Part shown: positions 17,731 through 27,636 of the stretch, in pieces
Layout: every line of letters starts with the position of its first letter
Position numbering within the stretch: position 1 is the stretch's first letter
Assembly: GCA_030005635.1 (NCBI GenBank)
Contig: JARUHP010000007.1
Span: forward strand, 62,001-126,000
Direction of reading: 5' to 3'
Length of the DNA: 64,000 bases
From: Deltaproteobacteria bacterium IMCC39146
GTDB taxonomy: Bacteria > Desulfobacterota > Desulfuromonadia > Desulfuromonadales > BM103
Position numbers and translations under genes: made by a program
Notes under the pieces: model-generated
Database searches by the model: none
What the model was told of the DNA's origin: nothing
Seen by the model: only the letters and a program-made list of their open reading frames with translations

Positions 17731-17953
17731 ATTTTCTCCTTAGTATTATTACAGTTCAGACGTCTATGAAGTTAAACAGCAGAAAGAGCCTTTGTCAAAA
17801 CCTCAACCCATAGATCGCTCTCTGCGAATTGTGGTTTTTTTCTGCCAAGATGTGATACATCTAAAAAACGTAATGTCTTGCTCGACCGGGCGAGACGACA
17901 TGGTTATAGTGTACGATAACTTAATGAAATGATTTAGATAGGACATAATTATC

Positions 17954-19450
17954 ATGAGACAGATCAATGGCTTAAAATGTTTGCTTCTTGGGATACTGTT
18001 GTTCGGCTATGCGAGTATCGCGTTGGCGAGCAGCTCCCTTGAGGAAAAGGTGGTTGAGCATCAACTTGCCAACGGCCTCAAACTACTGGTGGTCGAACGC
18101 CACGATACCCCGGTTGTTTCCGCCTATATTACCATCGGGGTCGGCTCGGTGCATGAAACCAGCGAGACCCGTGGTGTCGCTCATCTGCTGGAGCATATGT
18201 TGTTCAAGGGCACAAAAACTCTTGGCACCACTGACTATGAGAAAGAAAAACCTCTGCTTGAGAAAATAGAGGCTGTTGGCAGCAGACTCGATGCCCTGCG
18301 TCTGCAGACTGATGCCGATCAGGCCGCTGTTACGGCCCTTGAAGATGAGCTGGCAGGTCTGCAGGCAGAGCACAAGCAGTATGTAGTCAAAGATGTTTTC
18401 TCGAATATTTATTCTGAGAATGGTGGTGTCGGTTATAACGCTTTTACCAGCAAGGACCTGACGACCTACCTGATCTCCCTGCCGTCAAATAAACTGGAAC
18501 TCTGGGCGCTGATCGAGTCGGATCGCATGAAGAACCCTGTCCTGCGTGAGTTTTACACCGAGCGGGACGTTATCCGCGAAGAGCGACGGCGTTCGTACGA
18601 CACCAACCCGCAACGGCGCCACTATGAGACGCTGGTGACCAATGCCTTTACTGTGCACCCCTATCGTAACCCGATCATTGGCTGGCATTCCGATATCGCC
18701 AACCTTAGCCCGCAAAAGACCCGTGAGTTTCTGCAGAAATATTACGCTCCGGTCAATACCGTGATCGCGCTGGTCGGTGACGTCAAAGCTGACGATGCTA
18801 TCGCCATGGTGGAACGCTACTTTGGTGACCTGCAGCCGGGCACCCCGATTCCCAACGTCTCCGCTGTTGAGCCGGAACAAAATGGTGAGAAGCGGGTTGT
18901 CGATATCTTTGATGCCGAACCGCGCCTCGCGATGGCCTGGCACAAACCGACCCTGCCGCATAAAGATGATTACGCCTTTGACCTGATCGACCAGCTCCTC
19001 GGCAACGGCCGGACCTCACGACTTTACAGGTCCCTGGTCGAAGAGAAAAAACTGGCGACCTCCGTCTCCGTTTATGGCGCGCCGGGTTCGCGTTATGCCA
19101 ACTTGTTTGTAATCGATGCCGTCCCGCGTCATCCTCACACCACGGCTGAGCTTGAGGAGGCCGTGTACGCTGAACTGGATAAGCTTAAGCAGGAACTGGT
19201 AGAGGTTGTCGAGCTCGATAAAGTGCGTAACCGTCTGTTGACCGACCAGTTACGTCAGCTCAGAAGTAACTCAGGCCTTGCCCGACTGCTCACCAGCTAT
19301 CAAACTCTTGCCGGAGACTGGCGCTATGTCTCTAATTATCAGCGTGAAATAGAACAGCTGACGGTCGAGGACATAAAGCATGTCGCAAACACTTATTTCA
19401 CAGAGTCCAACCGCACGGTTGTCGTTCTGAAGCGGGAGGACGCGTTATGA
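17954..19450 (+). CDS. M16 zinc metallopeptidase, catalytic partner, exported
   Basis: 498 residues with signal peptide (LLLGILLFGYASIALASS) and the inverted zinc motif HLLEH at residues 77-81 in RGVAHLLEHMLFKGT, followed by NAFTSKDLTTY and ERDVIREERR, which holds the third zinc ligand. Between the zinc motif and NAFTS is an insertion of roughly 50 residues rich in E, L, A and Q (about 95-150), probably an antiparallel coiled coil; typical PqqL/YmxG-type proteins lack it. It overlaps the next gene, an M16 relative without the zinc motif, by four bases, giving the active/inactive pair usual for this family. Likely degrades peptides or misfolded proteins in the periplasm. Confidence 0.92.
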   Translation: MRQINGLKCLLLGILLFGYASIALASSSLEEKVVEHQLANGLKLLVVERHDTPVVSAYITIGVGSVHETSETRGVAHLLEHMLFKGTKTLGTTDYEKEKPLLEKIEAVGSRLDALRLQTDADQAAVTALEDELAGLQAEHKQYVVKDVFSNIYSENGGVGYNAFTSKDLTTYLISLPSNKLELWALIESDRMKNPVLREFYTERDVIREERRRSYDTNPQRRHYETLVTNAFTVHPYRNPIIGWHSDIANLSPQKTREFLQKYYAPVNTVIALVGDVKADDAIAMVERYFGDLQPGTPIPNVSAVEPEQNGEKRVVDIFDAEPRLAMAWHKPTLPHKDDYAFDLIDQLLGNGRTSRLYRSLVEEKKLATSVSVYGAPGSRYANLFVIDAVPRHPHTTAELEEAVYAELDKLKQELVEVVELDKVRNRLLTDQLRQLRSNSGLARLLTSYQTLAGDWRYVSNYQREIEQLTVEDIKHVANTYFTESNRTVVVLKREDAL

Positions 19451-20880
19451 TGTATCTCTGCAAATTACGACTGTTACTGGTCGGTATGATCGCTGCCCTG
19501 ATTTTCTCCGGGTGCGGCGCACCTCTACCAACCTCTTACCAGCAACTTGAATATCCCGATCTGACCTTCCAACTCCCTGAAGTGGAAACCCTGGTTCTGG
19601 ACAACGGCATTCGCCTTTACCTCAAGGCTGATGATGAGCTTCCCCTGGTGCAAGTAACGGCCATGATCGGTTCTGGTGGCATCAGCTCTGCAGAGGAGAA
19701 GACGGGGTTCGCTGGTCTTTTTGGCAGCGTCTGGCGCAGTGGCGGTGCGGGTGACAGGACCCCCAAAGCCCTGGATGAATATCTTGATTTTCTGGCTGCT
19801 AATGTAAGCTCCAGTATGGGCACCTATTCGGCCCAGCTGGATCTGTCTTTACGGGCAGAAGATTTCTCCGCAGGATTAAGCATACTGGGAGATCTGCTGT
19901 TACGTCCGAGCTTTAACTCAGAAAGACTCGAGCTGGCTCGACTCCAGGCGCAGGAGCATCTGCGGCGCCAGAACGACAACCCCGGTTCCATCTCCCGACG
20001 TCTCCTGATGAAGGCTCTCTATCCGGATCATTATCTCGGCAGAACTGCAACCGAGCACAGCCTTGAGTCAATCGCCAGGCAAGATCTGGTTGATTTCCAT
20101 GAAACTTATTTTGCACCGAACAACCTCTGGATTGCCGTGTCTGGTGACTTCGATCGAGACACTCTGCTGGAAGCCCTCAACAAGGAGTTGGGCGATTGGC
20201 CTCAAGGTCATGTCCCCGAACAGCAACTCCCTCCGGTTAAGGCCCCTGCTGCCGGTTTGATTCAGTTGGCCGCCAAGGACTTATCGCAGACCTCCATCCT
20301 TATTGGAGACCTGGGCTTGAGCAAGGAGAATCCCGATCAATACGCTGTCCGGGTGCTTAACTATATTCTCGGTGGCGGCGGTTTTAATTCTCGCATGATG
20401 CGTGAGATCCGTTCAAACCGCGGTCTGGCCTATTCAGCCTATTCCTATTTTCAAGTTGGCCGACGGTTACCCGGACCTTTTGTTGCAGGCACCGAGACTA
20501 AGAATGTTTCCGTCGTTCCGGCGATCAGTTTGATCCGAGAAATCATGCACGATTTGCGCGACAACCCGGTGACTGATGAAGAGTTGCAGCTTGCCAAAGA
20601 GAGTCAGATCAACTCCTTTGTCTTTGGTTTTGAAAATACCCATTCAGTGGTTAGTCAACAGATGTCTCTGGCCTTTTTCAACTATCCGGCCAACTATCTC
20701 GCTGACTATCGTGACAAGATTGCCGCCGTGACGGTCGCCGATGTGCAACGGGTGGCACGGGAATTTATTGATCCTTCCAGGCAGCAGATTGTTCTGGTGG
20801 GCAATCCTGAAGAATTTGGCGATGAGCTGAAGCAATTCGGCTTGCCCGTCATCGAAGTCGACCTGAATGAGACTCCCTGA
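19447..20880 (+). CDS. M16-family lipoprotein lacking the zinc motif (non-catalytic partner)
   Basis: 477 residues with a lipoprotein signal ending in LIFSGCG (lipid on the Cys at about residue 23). The fold is M16 (VLDNGIRLYLKADDELPLVQV; YFAPNNLWIAVSGDFD; GGGGFNSRMMREIRSNRGLAYS), but where the active enzyme has HLLEH this protein has GFAGLFGSVWRSGG, so all three motif residues are lost. Conserved substrate-binding text near the C-terminal half remains. Coupled by a four-base overlap to the active partner, it would form the other half of the proteolytic chamber and anchor the complex to a membrane. Confidence 0.9.
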   Translation: MMYLCKLRLLLVGMIAALIFSGCGAPLPTSYQQLEYPDLTFQLPEVETLVLDNGIRLYLKADDELPLVQVTAMIGSGGISSAEEKTGFAGLFGSVWRSGGAGDRTPKALDEYLDFLAANVSSSMGTYSAQLDLSLRAEDFSAGLSILGDLLLRPSFNSERLELARLQAQEHLRRQNDNPGSISRRLLMKALYPDHYLGRTATEHSLESIARQDLVDFHETYFAPNNLWIAVSGDFDRDTLLEALNKELGDWPQGHVPEQQLPPVKAPAAGLIQLAAKDLSQTSILIGDLGLSKENPDQYAVRVLNYILGGGGFNSRMMREIRSNRGLAYSAYSYFQVGRRLPGPFVAGTETKNVSVVPAISLIREIMHDLRDNPVTDEELQLAKESQINSFVFGFENTHSVVSQQMSLAFFNYPANYLADYRDKIAAVTVADVQRVAREFIDPSRQQIVLVGNPEEFGDELKQFGLPVIEVDLNETP

Positions 20881-20906
20881 CGGATTATTGGCGAAGTGAG
20901 GTTCTT

Positions 20907-22283
20907 GTGAGTACATTGAAGACCTTGATTGCTTGGAGCCGGAACTTTCTGGAGCATGAGCTGTGGGAAATGGATGCCGCGGACCAGCGCTGGTGGCGAC
21001 GTTTCCTTCTCAACCAGGGGCAGATCCTGGCACTGGTCGTGCGTGGTTTTATTTCTGATGGCTGTATGTTGCGGGCTTCGGCGCTGACCTTTACGACTCT
21101 CTTGTCACTTGTCCCTCTGCTGGCGTTGGTGTTTTCGGTCCTCAAGGGTTTTGGTGTGCAAAATGAGCTTGAGCCCCTTCTTCTCGAGCAACTGGCCGTT
21201 GGTGGTGGCGCCGCAGTCACAAAAATCGTTGAATACATCAACAATACCAATGTCGCCCGTTTGGGAACCTATGGTCTGGTTTTTCTGATTGCTACTGTTC
21301 TGACCCTCCTGTCTAATATTGAGAAATCCTTCAACAGCGTATGGGGTGTCAAAGAAACCCGTCCGATGTTGCGCCGCTTTACCGATTATTTCTCGGTTGT
21401 CACCATCGGTCCGCTTCTGGTGGTAGTTGCGATTTCCATGACCAGCACTTTAAAAAGCCAGCAGCTGGTTATAACCCTGACTGAACACGAATACGTTGGA
21501 GAGGTTTTGCTCTTCATGTTTGAGATCTTGCCGTTTGTGGTGATGTGGCTGGTGTTTGCCGGTCTTTATCTCTTCATGCCAAACGTCAAGGTCAGTCCTC
21601 GAGCCGCCCTGATTGGTGGTGTCTTCGGCGGTACACTCTGGCAACTGAGCCAGTGGGGTTATCTTAGTTTCCAGGTTGGTGTGGCCCGTTACAATGCCAT
21701 TTATGGCACCATGGCGGCTCTGCCAATCCTCATGGTCTGGATTTATCTCTCCTGGATGATCGTCCTACTGGGTCTGGAGATGACCTACGCCACGCAGAAC
21801 TTGAGTACTATTCGTCAGGACCTCAGGGGCAAGCGGATAAATTTCGCCAGTATCGAATTTATCGCTGTCACTGTATTGTTGTTTGTCTCACGTCGTTTCT
21901 ACATGGGCAAGCCGCCTCTGGGACATGAAGAACTGGCCTCAAACCTTGATGTCCCGCCGCGCCTTTTGCGTACCATCCTTGAAGATTTGTCGCGACTTGG
22001 TTTTGTCGTTGCGACGACGCATGAGAACGATGTCGCCGGCTACCAACCGGCAAAAGCTTTAGAAAAAATCAGGATGCATGACGTGATTCGCGGTTTGGCC
22101 GTTGACGGCTCAGATTACAATCGTCTTCGCAACAGCTGTGAACGTAGAGTTGTTGCCGGCCTGGAAGAAACACTTCTGGTTGCTGAGCGTGAGGCTCTGG
22201 ATGACATGACGCTCAGGGATCTGGTCCTGCGAGCGGAGGACGCTGACAGTCAGTCTGTTGAGGTGGTTGGTGACGCTGGGTAG
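20907..22283 (+). CDS. YihY/BrkB-family inner membrane protein
   Basis: 458 residues; GTG start 26 bases after the M16 lipoprotein gene. N-terminal 300 residues hold about six membrane helices with family text (ALTFTTLLSLVPLLALVFSVLKGF; YGTMAALPILMVWIYLSWMIVLLGLE). The last 150 residues are cytoplasmic and read like a winged-helix region (LLRTILEDLSRLGFV). The family was once called RNase BN, which is wrong; its function is not established. The 3' end overlaps the convergent phosphoesterase gene by 34 bases. Confidence 0.9.
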   Translation: MSTLKTLIAWSRNFLEHELWEMDAADQRWWRRFLLNQGQILALVVRGFISDGCMLRASALTFTTLLSLVPLLALVFSVLKGFGVQNELEPLLLEQLAVGGGAAVTKIVEYINNTNVARLGTYGLVFLIATVLTLLSNIEKSFNSVWGVKETRPMLRRFTDYFSVVTIGPLLVVVAISMTSTLKSQQLVITLTEHEYVGEVLLFMFEILPFVVMWLVFAGLYLFMPNVKVSPRAALIGGVFGGTLWQLSQWGYLSFQVGVARYNAIYGTMAALPILMVWIYLSWMIVLLGLEMTYATQNLSTIRQDLRGKRINFASIEFIAVTVLLFVSRRFYMGKPPLGHEELASNLDVPPRLLRTILEDLSRLGFVVATTHENDVAGYQPAKALEKIRMHDVIRGLAVDGSDYNRLRNSCERRVVAGLEETLLVAEREALDDMTLRDLVLRAEDADSQSVEVVGDAG

Positions 22284-22984
22284 GTCTTTAGAGTGAAGGT
22301 GTGGTTCTCGTAGACGGCATAGGAAAATTGAGTGATCCAGTCACCCAGGGCGATGTGCTCTCCATCGCCCAGTTTTTCCTGAAAAGGGTGATGGTAATGA
22401 CCGGTGACAAGAGCCTGGTAACCCTCGGCGAGGATTGCTTCAGCGTAGGGGCGCAAGATTTCGCGAGCCGGCCAGCGACTGCGTTTTTCCCCGGAATTCT
22501 TCCGGCTTTTGTCGCTGCCCCGGGTCGCTATCGCCATGGTCAGGCTATTCGGCGCGAGACGGAGCAGGGTGCGTATCAGACCGCTGCGGAGAAAGGCGCG
22601 CAGACGGCGATAGCTTTTGTCTGCGGGGTTGGCGAGATCGCCGTGAGCGAGAAAGACTTTTTTGCCATCAAGCTCAATACTGCCGCCCTCAGGGAGGACC
22701 TGGCAAGCTAGCCGATCGATAAAAACCGGGCCGAGATGGAAGTCATGGTTGCCCTCCACGTAAACAAGCTTCGTCCCTTGCTGGTGCATCCGTTCGAGCA
22801 CATCTATGATGGGCACGTAGGCTGCAACCACGCTTGCTTTGCCGATCCAGAATTCGAAGATGTCACCAAGCAGAACCAACATATCTGTTTTGCCGCACTG
22901 CTCCTCAAGGAAGGCCAGCATGGCTTGGTAGTTCGGATCGGAAGGCTTGCAAAGGTGCGCATCTGCTAGAAAAATTGCTCTCAT
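22250..22984 (-). CDS. LpxH-like metallophosphoesterase (UDP-2,3-diacylglucosamine diphosphatase candidate)
   Basis: Calcineurin-type phosphoesterase, 244 residues from the ATG at 22984; an upstream in-frame start would add 12 residues with no sequence support. Metal-binding motifs are complete and in order: DAHL, LLGDIFEFWIG, EGNHDFHLG, LAHGDLAN and TGHYHHP. GDxFExWIG is close to the LpxH signature, so hydrolysis of UDP-diacylglucosamine in lipid A synthesis is likely. Other LpxH-like enzymes of unknown substrate share the motifs, so the symbol is withheld. It is divergent from the Gate-domain genes with only 29 bases between starts. Confidence 0.85.
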   Translation of the reverse strand: MRAIFLADAHLCKPSDPNYQAMLAFLEEQCGKTDMLVLLGDIFEFWIGKASVVAAYVPIIDVLERMHQQGTKLVYVEGNHDFHLGPVFIDRLACQVLPEGGSIELDGKKVFLAHGDLANPADKSYRRLRAFLRSGLIRTLLRLAPNSLTMAIATRGSDKSRKNSGEKRSRWPAREILRPYAEAILAEGYQALVTGHYHHPFQEKLGDGEHIALGDWITQFSYAVYENHTFTLKTYPASPTTSTD

Positions 22985-23013
22985 GGCCGTCACTATAAGT
23001 CTGGGAAATCGAT

Positions 23014-23508
23014 ATGTCAACTACACTTAAGAGTGAGCAATATATGGAAATAACTGGGGAAGAACAGATACCACCAATCATGCAACGTGTCCGTTGTGGA
23101 GTGGTTGAAGGTTTTTCGACTGTTTTCAAAATGATCAAGTTTGTACTGCCGCTCTATATCGTTGTGGATATGTGCAAAGCTTATGGTCTGATCGATAGTC
23201 TCGGGACCTGGTGTGAGCCGTTCATGAGCCTGTTCGGTTTGCCTGGTGCGACCGCTTTTGCCTTTATTGCCGGTGCTCTGGTCAATCTTTACGCAGCCAT
23301 TGCTGTCCTCGCTCCTCTGGATTTAACGCCCTGGCAGGTGACCCAATGTGGCGTTATGATGGGCATCGCCCACAACCTGGTTCTTGAGGGCGGCGTTCTC
23401 AGCAGTACCGGCGCCCGAGGAGGAGTCTTGACCTTGTTTCGCATTCTTCTGGCTGCTATCGCCGGCTGGCTGATGCTGGGGATGCAGGTGTTGGGGGTGG
23501 CGGGATGA
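23014..23508 (+). CDS. Small Gate-domain (nucleoside-recognition-like) membrane protein, first of a pair
   Basis: 164 residues with four to five hydrophobic helices and the Gate-type text common to SpmA/SpmB and FeoB core regions (FVLPLYIVVDMCKAYGLID; FAFIAGALVNLYAAIAVL; MMGIAHNLVLEGGVLSS). An ATG 30 bases in (MEITGEEQ) is an alternative start. It overlaps the second Gate gene by four bases, which in turn abuts copA. The pair probably forms a two-subunit membrane unit; in related proteins the Gate domain belongs to transporters, but the substrate here is unknown. Confidence 0.8.
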   Translation: MSTTLKSEQYMEITGEEQIPPIMQRVRCGVVEGFSTVFKMIKFVLPLYIVVDMCKAYGLIDSLGTWCEPFMSLFGLPGATAFAFIAGALVNLYAAIAVLAPLDLTPWQVTQCGVMMGIAHNLVLEGGVLSSTGARGGVLTLFRILLAAIAGWLMLGMQVLGVAG

Positions 23509-23960
23509 CGATCTTTCTGGAGGCTTGTCTCGGTGCCTTGATGCTTTGCGGGAAGCTGGTCCTCATCGTCGTGCCGCTGGTGGTGGTTTTTGAGGTGTTG
23601 CGCTACGCCAAGGTCTTTCGCACCCTGGGCTCACGAACCGAACCGGTTATGCGTGGCCTGGGTCTGGGACGTTCTGCCGTTCTGCCTCTTTTTACCGGGA
23701 TCTTTCTTGGTATTGCTTACGGCGCCGGTATTATCATACGTTCTGCTGCGGCAGGACAGATGAGTCGACGTGAACTTTTCTTGACCGGGCTGTTTTTGGC
23801 CACCTGTCACGCTGTCATCGAAGACGTGCTGATCTTTGTTGTTCTCGGCGGTGATGCGGTGATGATGCTCGGCTTACGTCTCACTCTTGCAATCCTTCTG
23901 ACCGCTCTGCTGGCAAGGCTCTGGAAACCCGGTGACGGGTCAATAAAAACTGAGGTTTGA
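23505..23960 (+). CDS. Small Gate-domain membrane protein, second of a pair
   Basis: 151 residues, mostly membrane helices: KLVLIVVPLVVVFEVLRYAK, then GRSAVLPLFTGIFLGIAYGAGIII-type core, then ATCHAVIEDVLIFVVLGGD with a polar His/Glu/Asp cluster inside a helix. The architecture mirrors the second half of two-part Gate proteins such as SpmB. The start overlaps the previous gene by four bases, and the stop codon is directly followed by the TTG start of the copper ATPase, so all three genes are translated as a unit. A role together with the ATPase is suggested only by this coupling. Confidence 0.8.
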   Translation: MTIFLEACLGALMLCGKLVLIVVPLVVVFEVLRYAKVFRTLGSRTEPVMRGLGLGRSAVLPLFTGIFLGIAYGAGIIIRSAAAGQMSRRELFLTGLFLATCHAVIEDVLIFVVLGGDAVMMLGLRLTLAILLTALLARLWKPGDGSIKTEV

Positions 23961-26417
23961 TTGTTGACGACGACTGCTGAAATCACGATCCCGATCTACG
24001 GTATGAGCTGCCAGAAATGCGTTGCCAAGGTAACGGCTTCTTTGCAGGCTGTTGATGGCGTGGTAGGCGTCAGTGTGTCTTTGGCCGAGAAGCAGGGCAG
24101 GGTGCAGGTCGTTTCCGGAGGTCCGGATCGTGAGCAGCTGCTGCAGATCGTCGTGGACAATGGCTTCGAGATTACCGAACCTATTGATAAGCATGACCCT
24201 GAAGCAGGGGAGAATCAGAGAATCTCAATCGCTCCAACCTTAGACTCGACCAACAGCGTTACTTTTGTCGTGCAGGGGATGACTTGCGCCAATTGTGCAC
24301 AAACGATTGAAAAAGGCATCGCCAAACTTCCCGGAGTTCTCTCTGCCACGGTGAATTTTGCCGCAGAAAAACTCTCTGTCGTCTATGACCCCGAACAGTT
24401 GCAGACCAAGGACCTGACTGCCAAGGTTGATGATCTGGGTTACCGAGCAGAGACTGAAGATCAAGTTGATTCAAAAGAAGGCCACACGCAGCTTGTATGG
24501 CTGATCTTCTCAGCCGTCTTGTCTCTACCGATCATGCCGTTGATGTGGTTCACGCCTTTAGGCTCGGGTACCATCTATCTCATCTTTGCTTTGTCTACCA
24601 TCATCCAGTTCAGTGCAGGTTTGACCTTTTATCGTAGTGCCTGGAAGTCGCTGAAAAACCTTTCCAGCAATATGGATGTGCTGGTCGCTATGGGGATCAC
24701 CGCGGCCTATGGGTACTCGTTTCTGGCGCTCTTTAATGTTTTCGGTATCTCTGGAGACGTGTTCTTCGAAACCAGTGCCATGCTGATTACATTCATCAGA
24801 TTCGGAAAATGGCTGGAAGCCCGCGCAAAAGGGAGGGCCAGTCAGGCGCTGAAGTCCTTGCTCAATTTGCAAGCGGATCGGGCTCTTCTTTTGCTGGGTG
24901 ACAAAGAAGTGGAGGTGCCTGCCAGCCAAATCAAGGTCGGTGATCGGGTTGTCGTCCGGCCTGGCGAAAAACTTCCGGTTGACGGGATTGTCATTGAAGG
25001 CTCTTCGGCGGTTGACGAAGCTTTGGTTACCGGGGAGTCTCTCCCCGTTGAAAAAACTTCGGGAGATGAGGTCACCGGGGCGACCATCAATATCAATGGC
25101 AGGCTGATCGTTGAAGCCACCAGGGTTGGCAGTGAAACGGTGCTCTCGCAGATTGTGCGCATGGTCGAGGACGCCCAGGGCGATAAAGCGCCGATCCAGA
25201 GATTAGCCGATGCTGTGTCCAGCTGGTTTGTCCCTGTCGTTGTGTGTCTCTCTCTCATGACCTTTCTGGCCTGGTACGTTTTTACGGGTGCCGGCTTCCT
25301 GTTTGCCTTCAAAATGGCTATCGCTGTTCTGGTGATTGCCTGCCCCTGTGCCCTCGGGTTGGCGACGCCCACGGCAATTATGGTCGGCAGTTCCGTTGGC
25401 CTCTCTTCCGGGGTCCTCTTTAAAAAGGCTTCTGCACTGGAGAATGTTTCACGTTTGCAGGTGATTCTGCTTGATAAGACCGGGACTTTGACTAAAGGTG
25501 AATTCTCTGTGACTGATCTGCTGGCTGTTGATGGTGTCAGCGAAACAGAGTTGCTCCAGCTTGCTGCAGGCATTGAATCAGTGAGTAATCATCCCCTTGC
25601 CCGCGCGGTAGTTCAGTATGCCGAAGAACGTACCGTTACTTACCCCCCGGTTGATGATGTTGAAGAAGTGGCTGGGTATGGTCTTGTCTGTAAATTTGAT
25701 AGTGCATTGCTTTTGGCTGGGAATCACCGCCTGATGGAACGTGAATCAATCCGCATTGCTCATTTCGATACACAGGTTAATGATTGGGCAGAAGGTGGAA
25801 AGTCGGTTATTTATGTCGCCAGGGGCGGTCGGTTGATGGGTGTTCTGGCTCTGGCTGACACGCTCAAGGAAGGGGCCGCAGAAACAATCTCCCGCTTGCG
25901 GCAGCTTGGCTTGGAAACGGTCATGATTACCGGTGATCGGCAGGCTGCAGCTGATGCCGTTGCTTCTCAGCTTGGCCTTGACCATGTTGAAGCCGAAGTC
26001 TTGCCCGCCGACAAGCTCGACGTAGTGAGGCGCTACCAGGAAAAGGGCAGAGTAACCGGTATGGTTGGAGACGGTATCAATGACGCTCCGGCCCTGGCTC
26101 AGGCTGATATCGGCATTGCTATCGGTAGTGGTACTGATGTCGCCAAGGAAACCGGTGACATCGTGTTAGTTAAAGGCGATATCCGCGATGTCGAGCGCAG
26201 CATTCGCCTTGGGCGTAAAACCCTCGCCAAAATCAAACAGAACCTGTTCTGGGCTTTTTTCTACAATATTATCGGTATCCCGATAGCCGCAGGTCTGCTC
26301 TACCCAACTTTCGGTATTGTTCTCAAACCGGAGTTCGCCGGGTTAGCTATGGCTTTTTCGAGTGTTTCTGTGGTGACAAATAGTTTGCTGCTGAAGAGGT
26401 ACGCGAGAAAACTTTAA
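23961..26417 (+). CDS. copA: Copper(I)-exporting P1B-type ATPase
   Basis: 818 residues; TTG start right after the previous stop, with GAGG ahead. Two N-terminal heavy-metal domains carry GMSCQKC (about residues 14-20) and GMTCANC (about 108-114). Then eight membrane helices, the TGES actuator motif (VTGESLPV), the transmembrane metal site CPCALG, phosphorylation site DKTGTLT, nucleotide-site [14 protein letters not shown], and the last helix motif [12 protein letters not shown], which marks Cu(I) pumps. It removes cytoplasmic copper using ATP. It is the third gene after two Gate-domain proteins; no copper chaperone or CueR-like regulator is adjacent. Confidence 0.95.
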   Translation: MLTTTAEITIPIYGMSCQKCVAKVTASLQAVDGVVGVSVSLAEKQGRVQVVSGGPDREQLLQIVVDNGFEITEPIDKHDPEAGENQRISIAPTLDSTNSVTFVVQGMTCANCAQTIEKGIAKLPGVLSATVNFAAEKLSVVYDPEQLQTKDLTAKVDDLGYRAETEDQVDSKEGHTQLVWLIFSAVLSLPIMPLMWFTPLGSGTIYLIFALSTIIQFSAGLTFYRSAWKSLKNLSSNMDVLVAMGITAAYGYSFLALFNVFGISGDVFFETSAMLITFIRFGKWLEARAKGRASQALKSLLNLQADRALLLLGDKEVEVPASQIKVGDRVVVRPGEKLPVDGIVIEGSSAVDEALVTGESLPVEKTSGDEVTGATININGRLIVEATRVGSETVLSQIVRMVEDAQGDKAPIQRLADAVSSWFVPVVVCLSLMTFLAWYVFTGAGFLFAFKMAIAVLVIACPCALGLATPTAIMVGSSVGLSSGVLFKKASALENVSRLQVILLDKTGTLTKGEFSVTDLLAVDGVSETELLQLAAGIESVSNHPLARAVVQYAEERTVTYPPVDDVEEVAGYGLVCKFDSALLLAGNHRLMERESIRIAHFDTQVNDWAEGGKSVIYVARGGRLMGVLALADTLKEGAAETISRLRQLGLETVMITGDRQAAADAVASQLGLDHVEAEVLPADKLDVVRRYQEKGRVTGMVGDGINDAPALAQADIGIAIGSGTDVAKETGDIVLVKGDIRDVERSIRLGRKTLAKIKQNLFWAFFYNIIGIPIAAGLLYPTFGIVLKPEFAGLAMAFSSVSVVTNSLLLKRYARKL

Positions 26418-26442
26418 GAATGCAGGACACGCTGGAAGAATT

Positions 26443-26505
26443 CGGTGACAGCTACCTCAATTAACCTCTGTGTTGAGAAATGAGGTAACTGTCACCGTGT
26501 TTTTG
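26443..26505 (+). terminator. Terminator after copA, usable from both strands
   Basis: A 17-base stem (26443-26459 with 26481-26497) has one C-A mismatch, encloses a 21-base loop and is followed by TGTTTTTG. A second small pair outside it, GGACAC (26425-26430) and GTGTCC (26505-26510), could lengthen the stem. It sits between convergent copA and the small minus-strand gene. Confidence 0.75.
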
Positions 26506-26513
26506 TGTCCGAA

Positions 26514-26738
26514 TTACTTGCTGCCGCTAATTGGCATGGAGCCGAGCAACGGCATCAGCTGCGCCAGGTCCAGGCCGCTCTCTTGAACAATACCGAGGAA
26601 AACAGGCAATAATTGCATCAGAAATGTTTTGTCCTCCATGGCCTCCTTCGCCAGACCGGGAAGGGTGTTAAGGATGAAGGCTTGTTTCTCTTCGAGTGAT
26701 AGTGCCATTACGGCATCGGTGATCTCTTGCTGAGTCAT
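26514..26738 (-). CDS. Small helical protein of unknown function
   Basis: 74 residues (MTQQEITDAVMALSLEEKQA...), predicted all-helical, acidic at the start and hydrophobic toward the C-terminus, with no signal peptide or cysteine. AAAGG lies a workable distance ahead of the ATG. It is downstream of ychJ on the same strand with a 30-base gap, so the two are probably co-transcribed. I recognise no family. Confidence 0.6.
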   Translation of the reverse strand: MTQQEITDAVMALSLEEKQAFILNTLPGLAKEAMEDKTFLMQLLPVFLGIVQESGLDLAQLMPLLGSMPISGSK

Positions 26739-26768
26739 ACATTAGACCTTTCTTGTTTCGTTAAATAA

Positions 26769-27248
26769 TTATCCGCAGCACTTTTTATATTTCTTGCCGC
26801 TGCCACAACTGCAAGGATCATTGCGCCCGATTTTGTTTGCGGTTATCGGCTGAGATTTGACCCTCTCACCTTCGGTGAACAACCATTTTTCCTTCTCGCG
26901 TTTGAATTGACCCCGCTCGTGATGGCTGCGCCGACCTTCTTTGTCCCGGAATTTGGCAATAAATTCCACTTCCCCTTGCTCATCTTCGGGGCCACCTTGG
27001 CTGGTGCTGACAATCTCCAGGCCATACCATTCGGATTCCTCGGCCCACTTGCGCGTTCCCTTGTGATCGTAGCCTTCCCGATGTTTGGGATGGGTGCTGT
27101 TGTAAATGAAGTCGATCTCGACTTTCACATGAGCTGAATAACGCGCCCGCATCGTTTGTTCTGCTGTTTCGGCCTTCTTTTTGCCGCTTATGATCGGTTC
27201 GCAGCAGGCAGTGTAATCATTACCACTTCCGCATGGACAGCTGTTCAT
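26769..27248 (-). CDS. ychJ: YchJ-like protein with SEC-C metal-binding ends
   Basis: 159 residues with a zinc-binding SEC-C motif at each end ([13 protein letters not shown] at residues 4-16; [13 protein letters not shown] at the C-terminus) around an NTF2-like middle ([40 protein letters not shown]). This is the UPF0225/YchJ plan. The molecular function is not established; SEC-C motifs bind zinc and contact partners such as SecB in SecA. A ribosome site (GGAGAAG) precedes the ATG. Confidence 0.9.
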   Translation of the reverse strand: MNSCPCGSGNDYTACCEPIISGKKKAETAEQTMRARYSAHVKVEIDFIYNSTHPKHREGYDHKGTRKWAEESEWYGLEIVSTSQGGPEDEQGEVEFIAKFRDKEGRRSHHERGQFKREKEKWLFTEGERVKSQPITANKIGRNDPCSCGSGKKYKKCCG

Positions 27249-27636
27249 AGGGTTCTTCTCCTTAATTGGTCATCAGACCGGCTTCAAAAGTCTGCCGAAG
27301 TCTATTCATCCGGGGGGCGGCTGTCAAGATAAGCATCATCTTATCGCTTGAGTTTTTTGTGCGAGGCACTGGTTCCTCGTTAATGACTATTTAAAGTTCT
27401 TTTGCAGTCTCTCAACAAACCTTTGAGCCGCGCTAAAAAAAATGTTCGTTGACTCTTTGTGACCAGACAGAATGGCTATTCTGTCCTAAAGTTGTTTGCT
27501 GACGCCTTAGCTAGGACTCAGTCGAGGAGATAAAAACCCCTGTTGTCAGTAAAACAGTGTACCCATTTCTGTTTTTTCTACTATAATCTACCGCATGCCC
27601 TTTAATGGTCACATTTTCTGTGGAGGTACTTGAAAC
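27249..27636. promoter_or_regulatory. Divergent regulatory gap between ychJ and the tandem-GAF gene
   Basis: No gene is seen in these 388 bases. A perfect eight-base hairpin, GACAGAAT (27466-27473) with ATTCTGTC (27478-27485), has only a four-base loop and no T run. A consensus TATAAT at 27582-27587 has no good -35 partner at 17 bases and lies about 50 bases before the GAF-gene ATG. GGAGG precedes that ATG. Confidence 0.4.
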
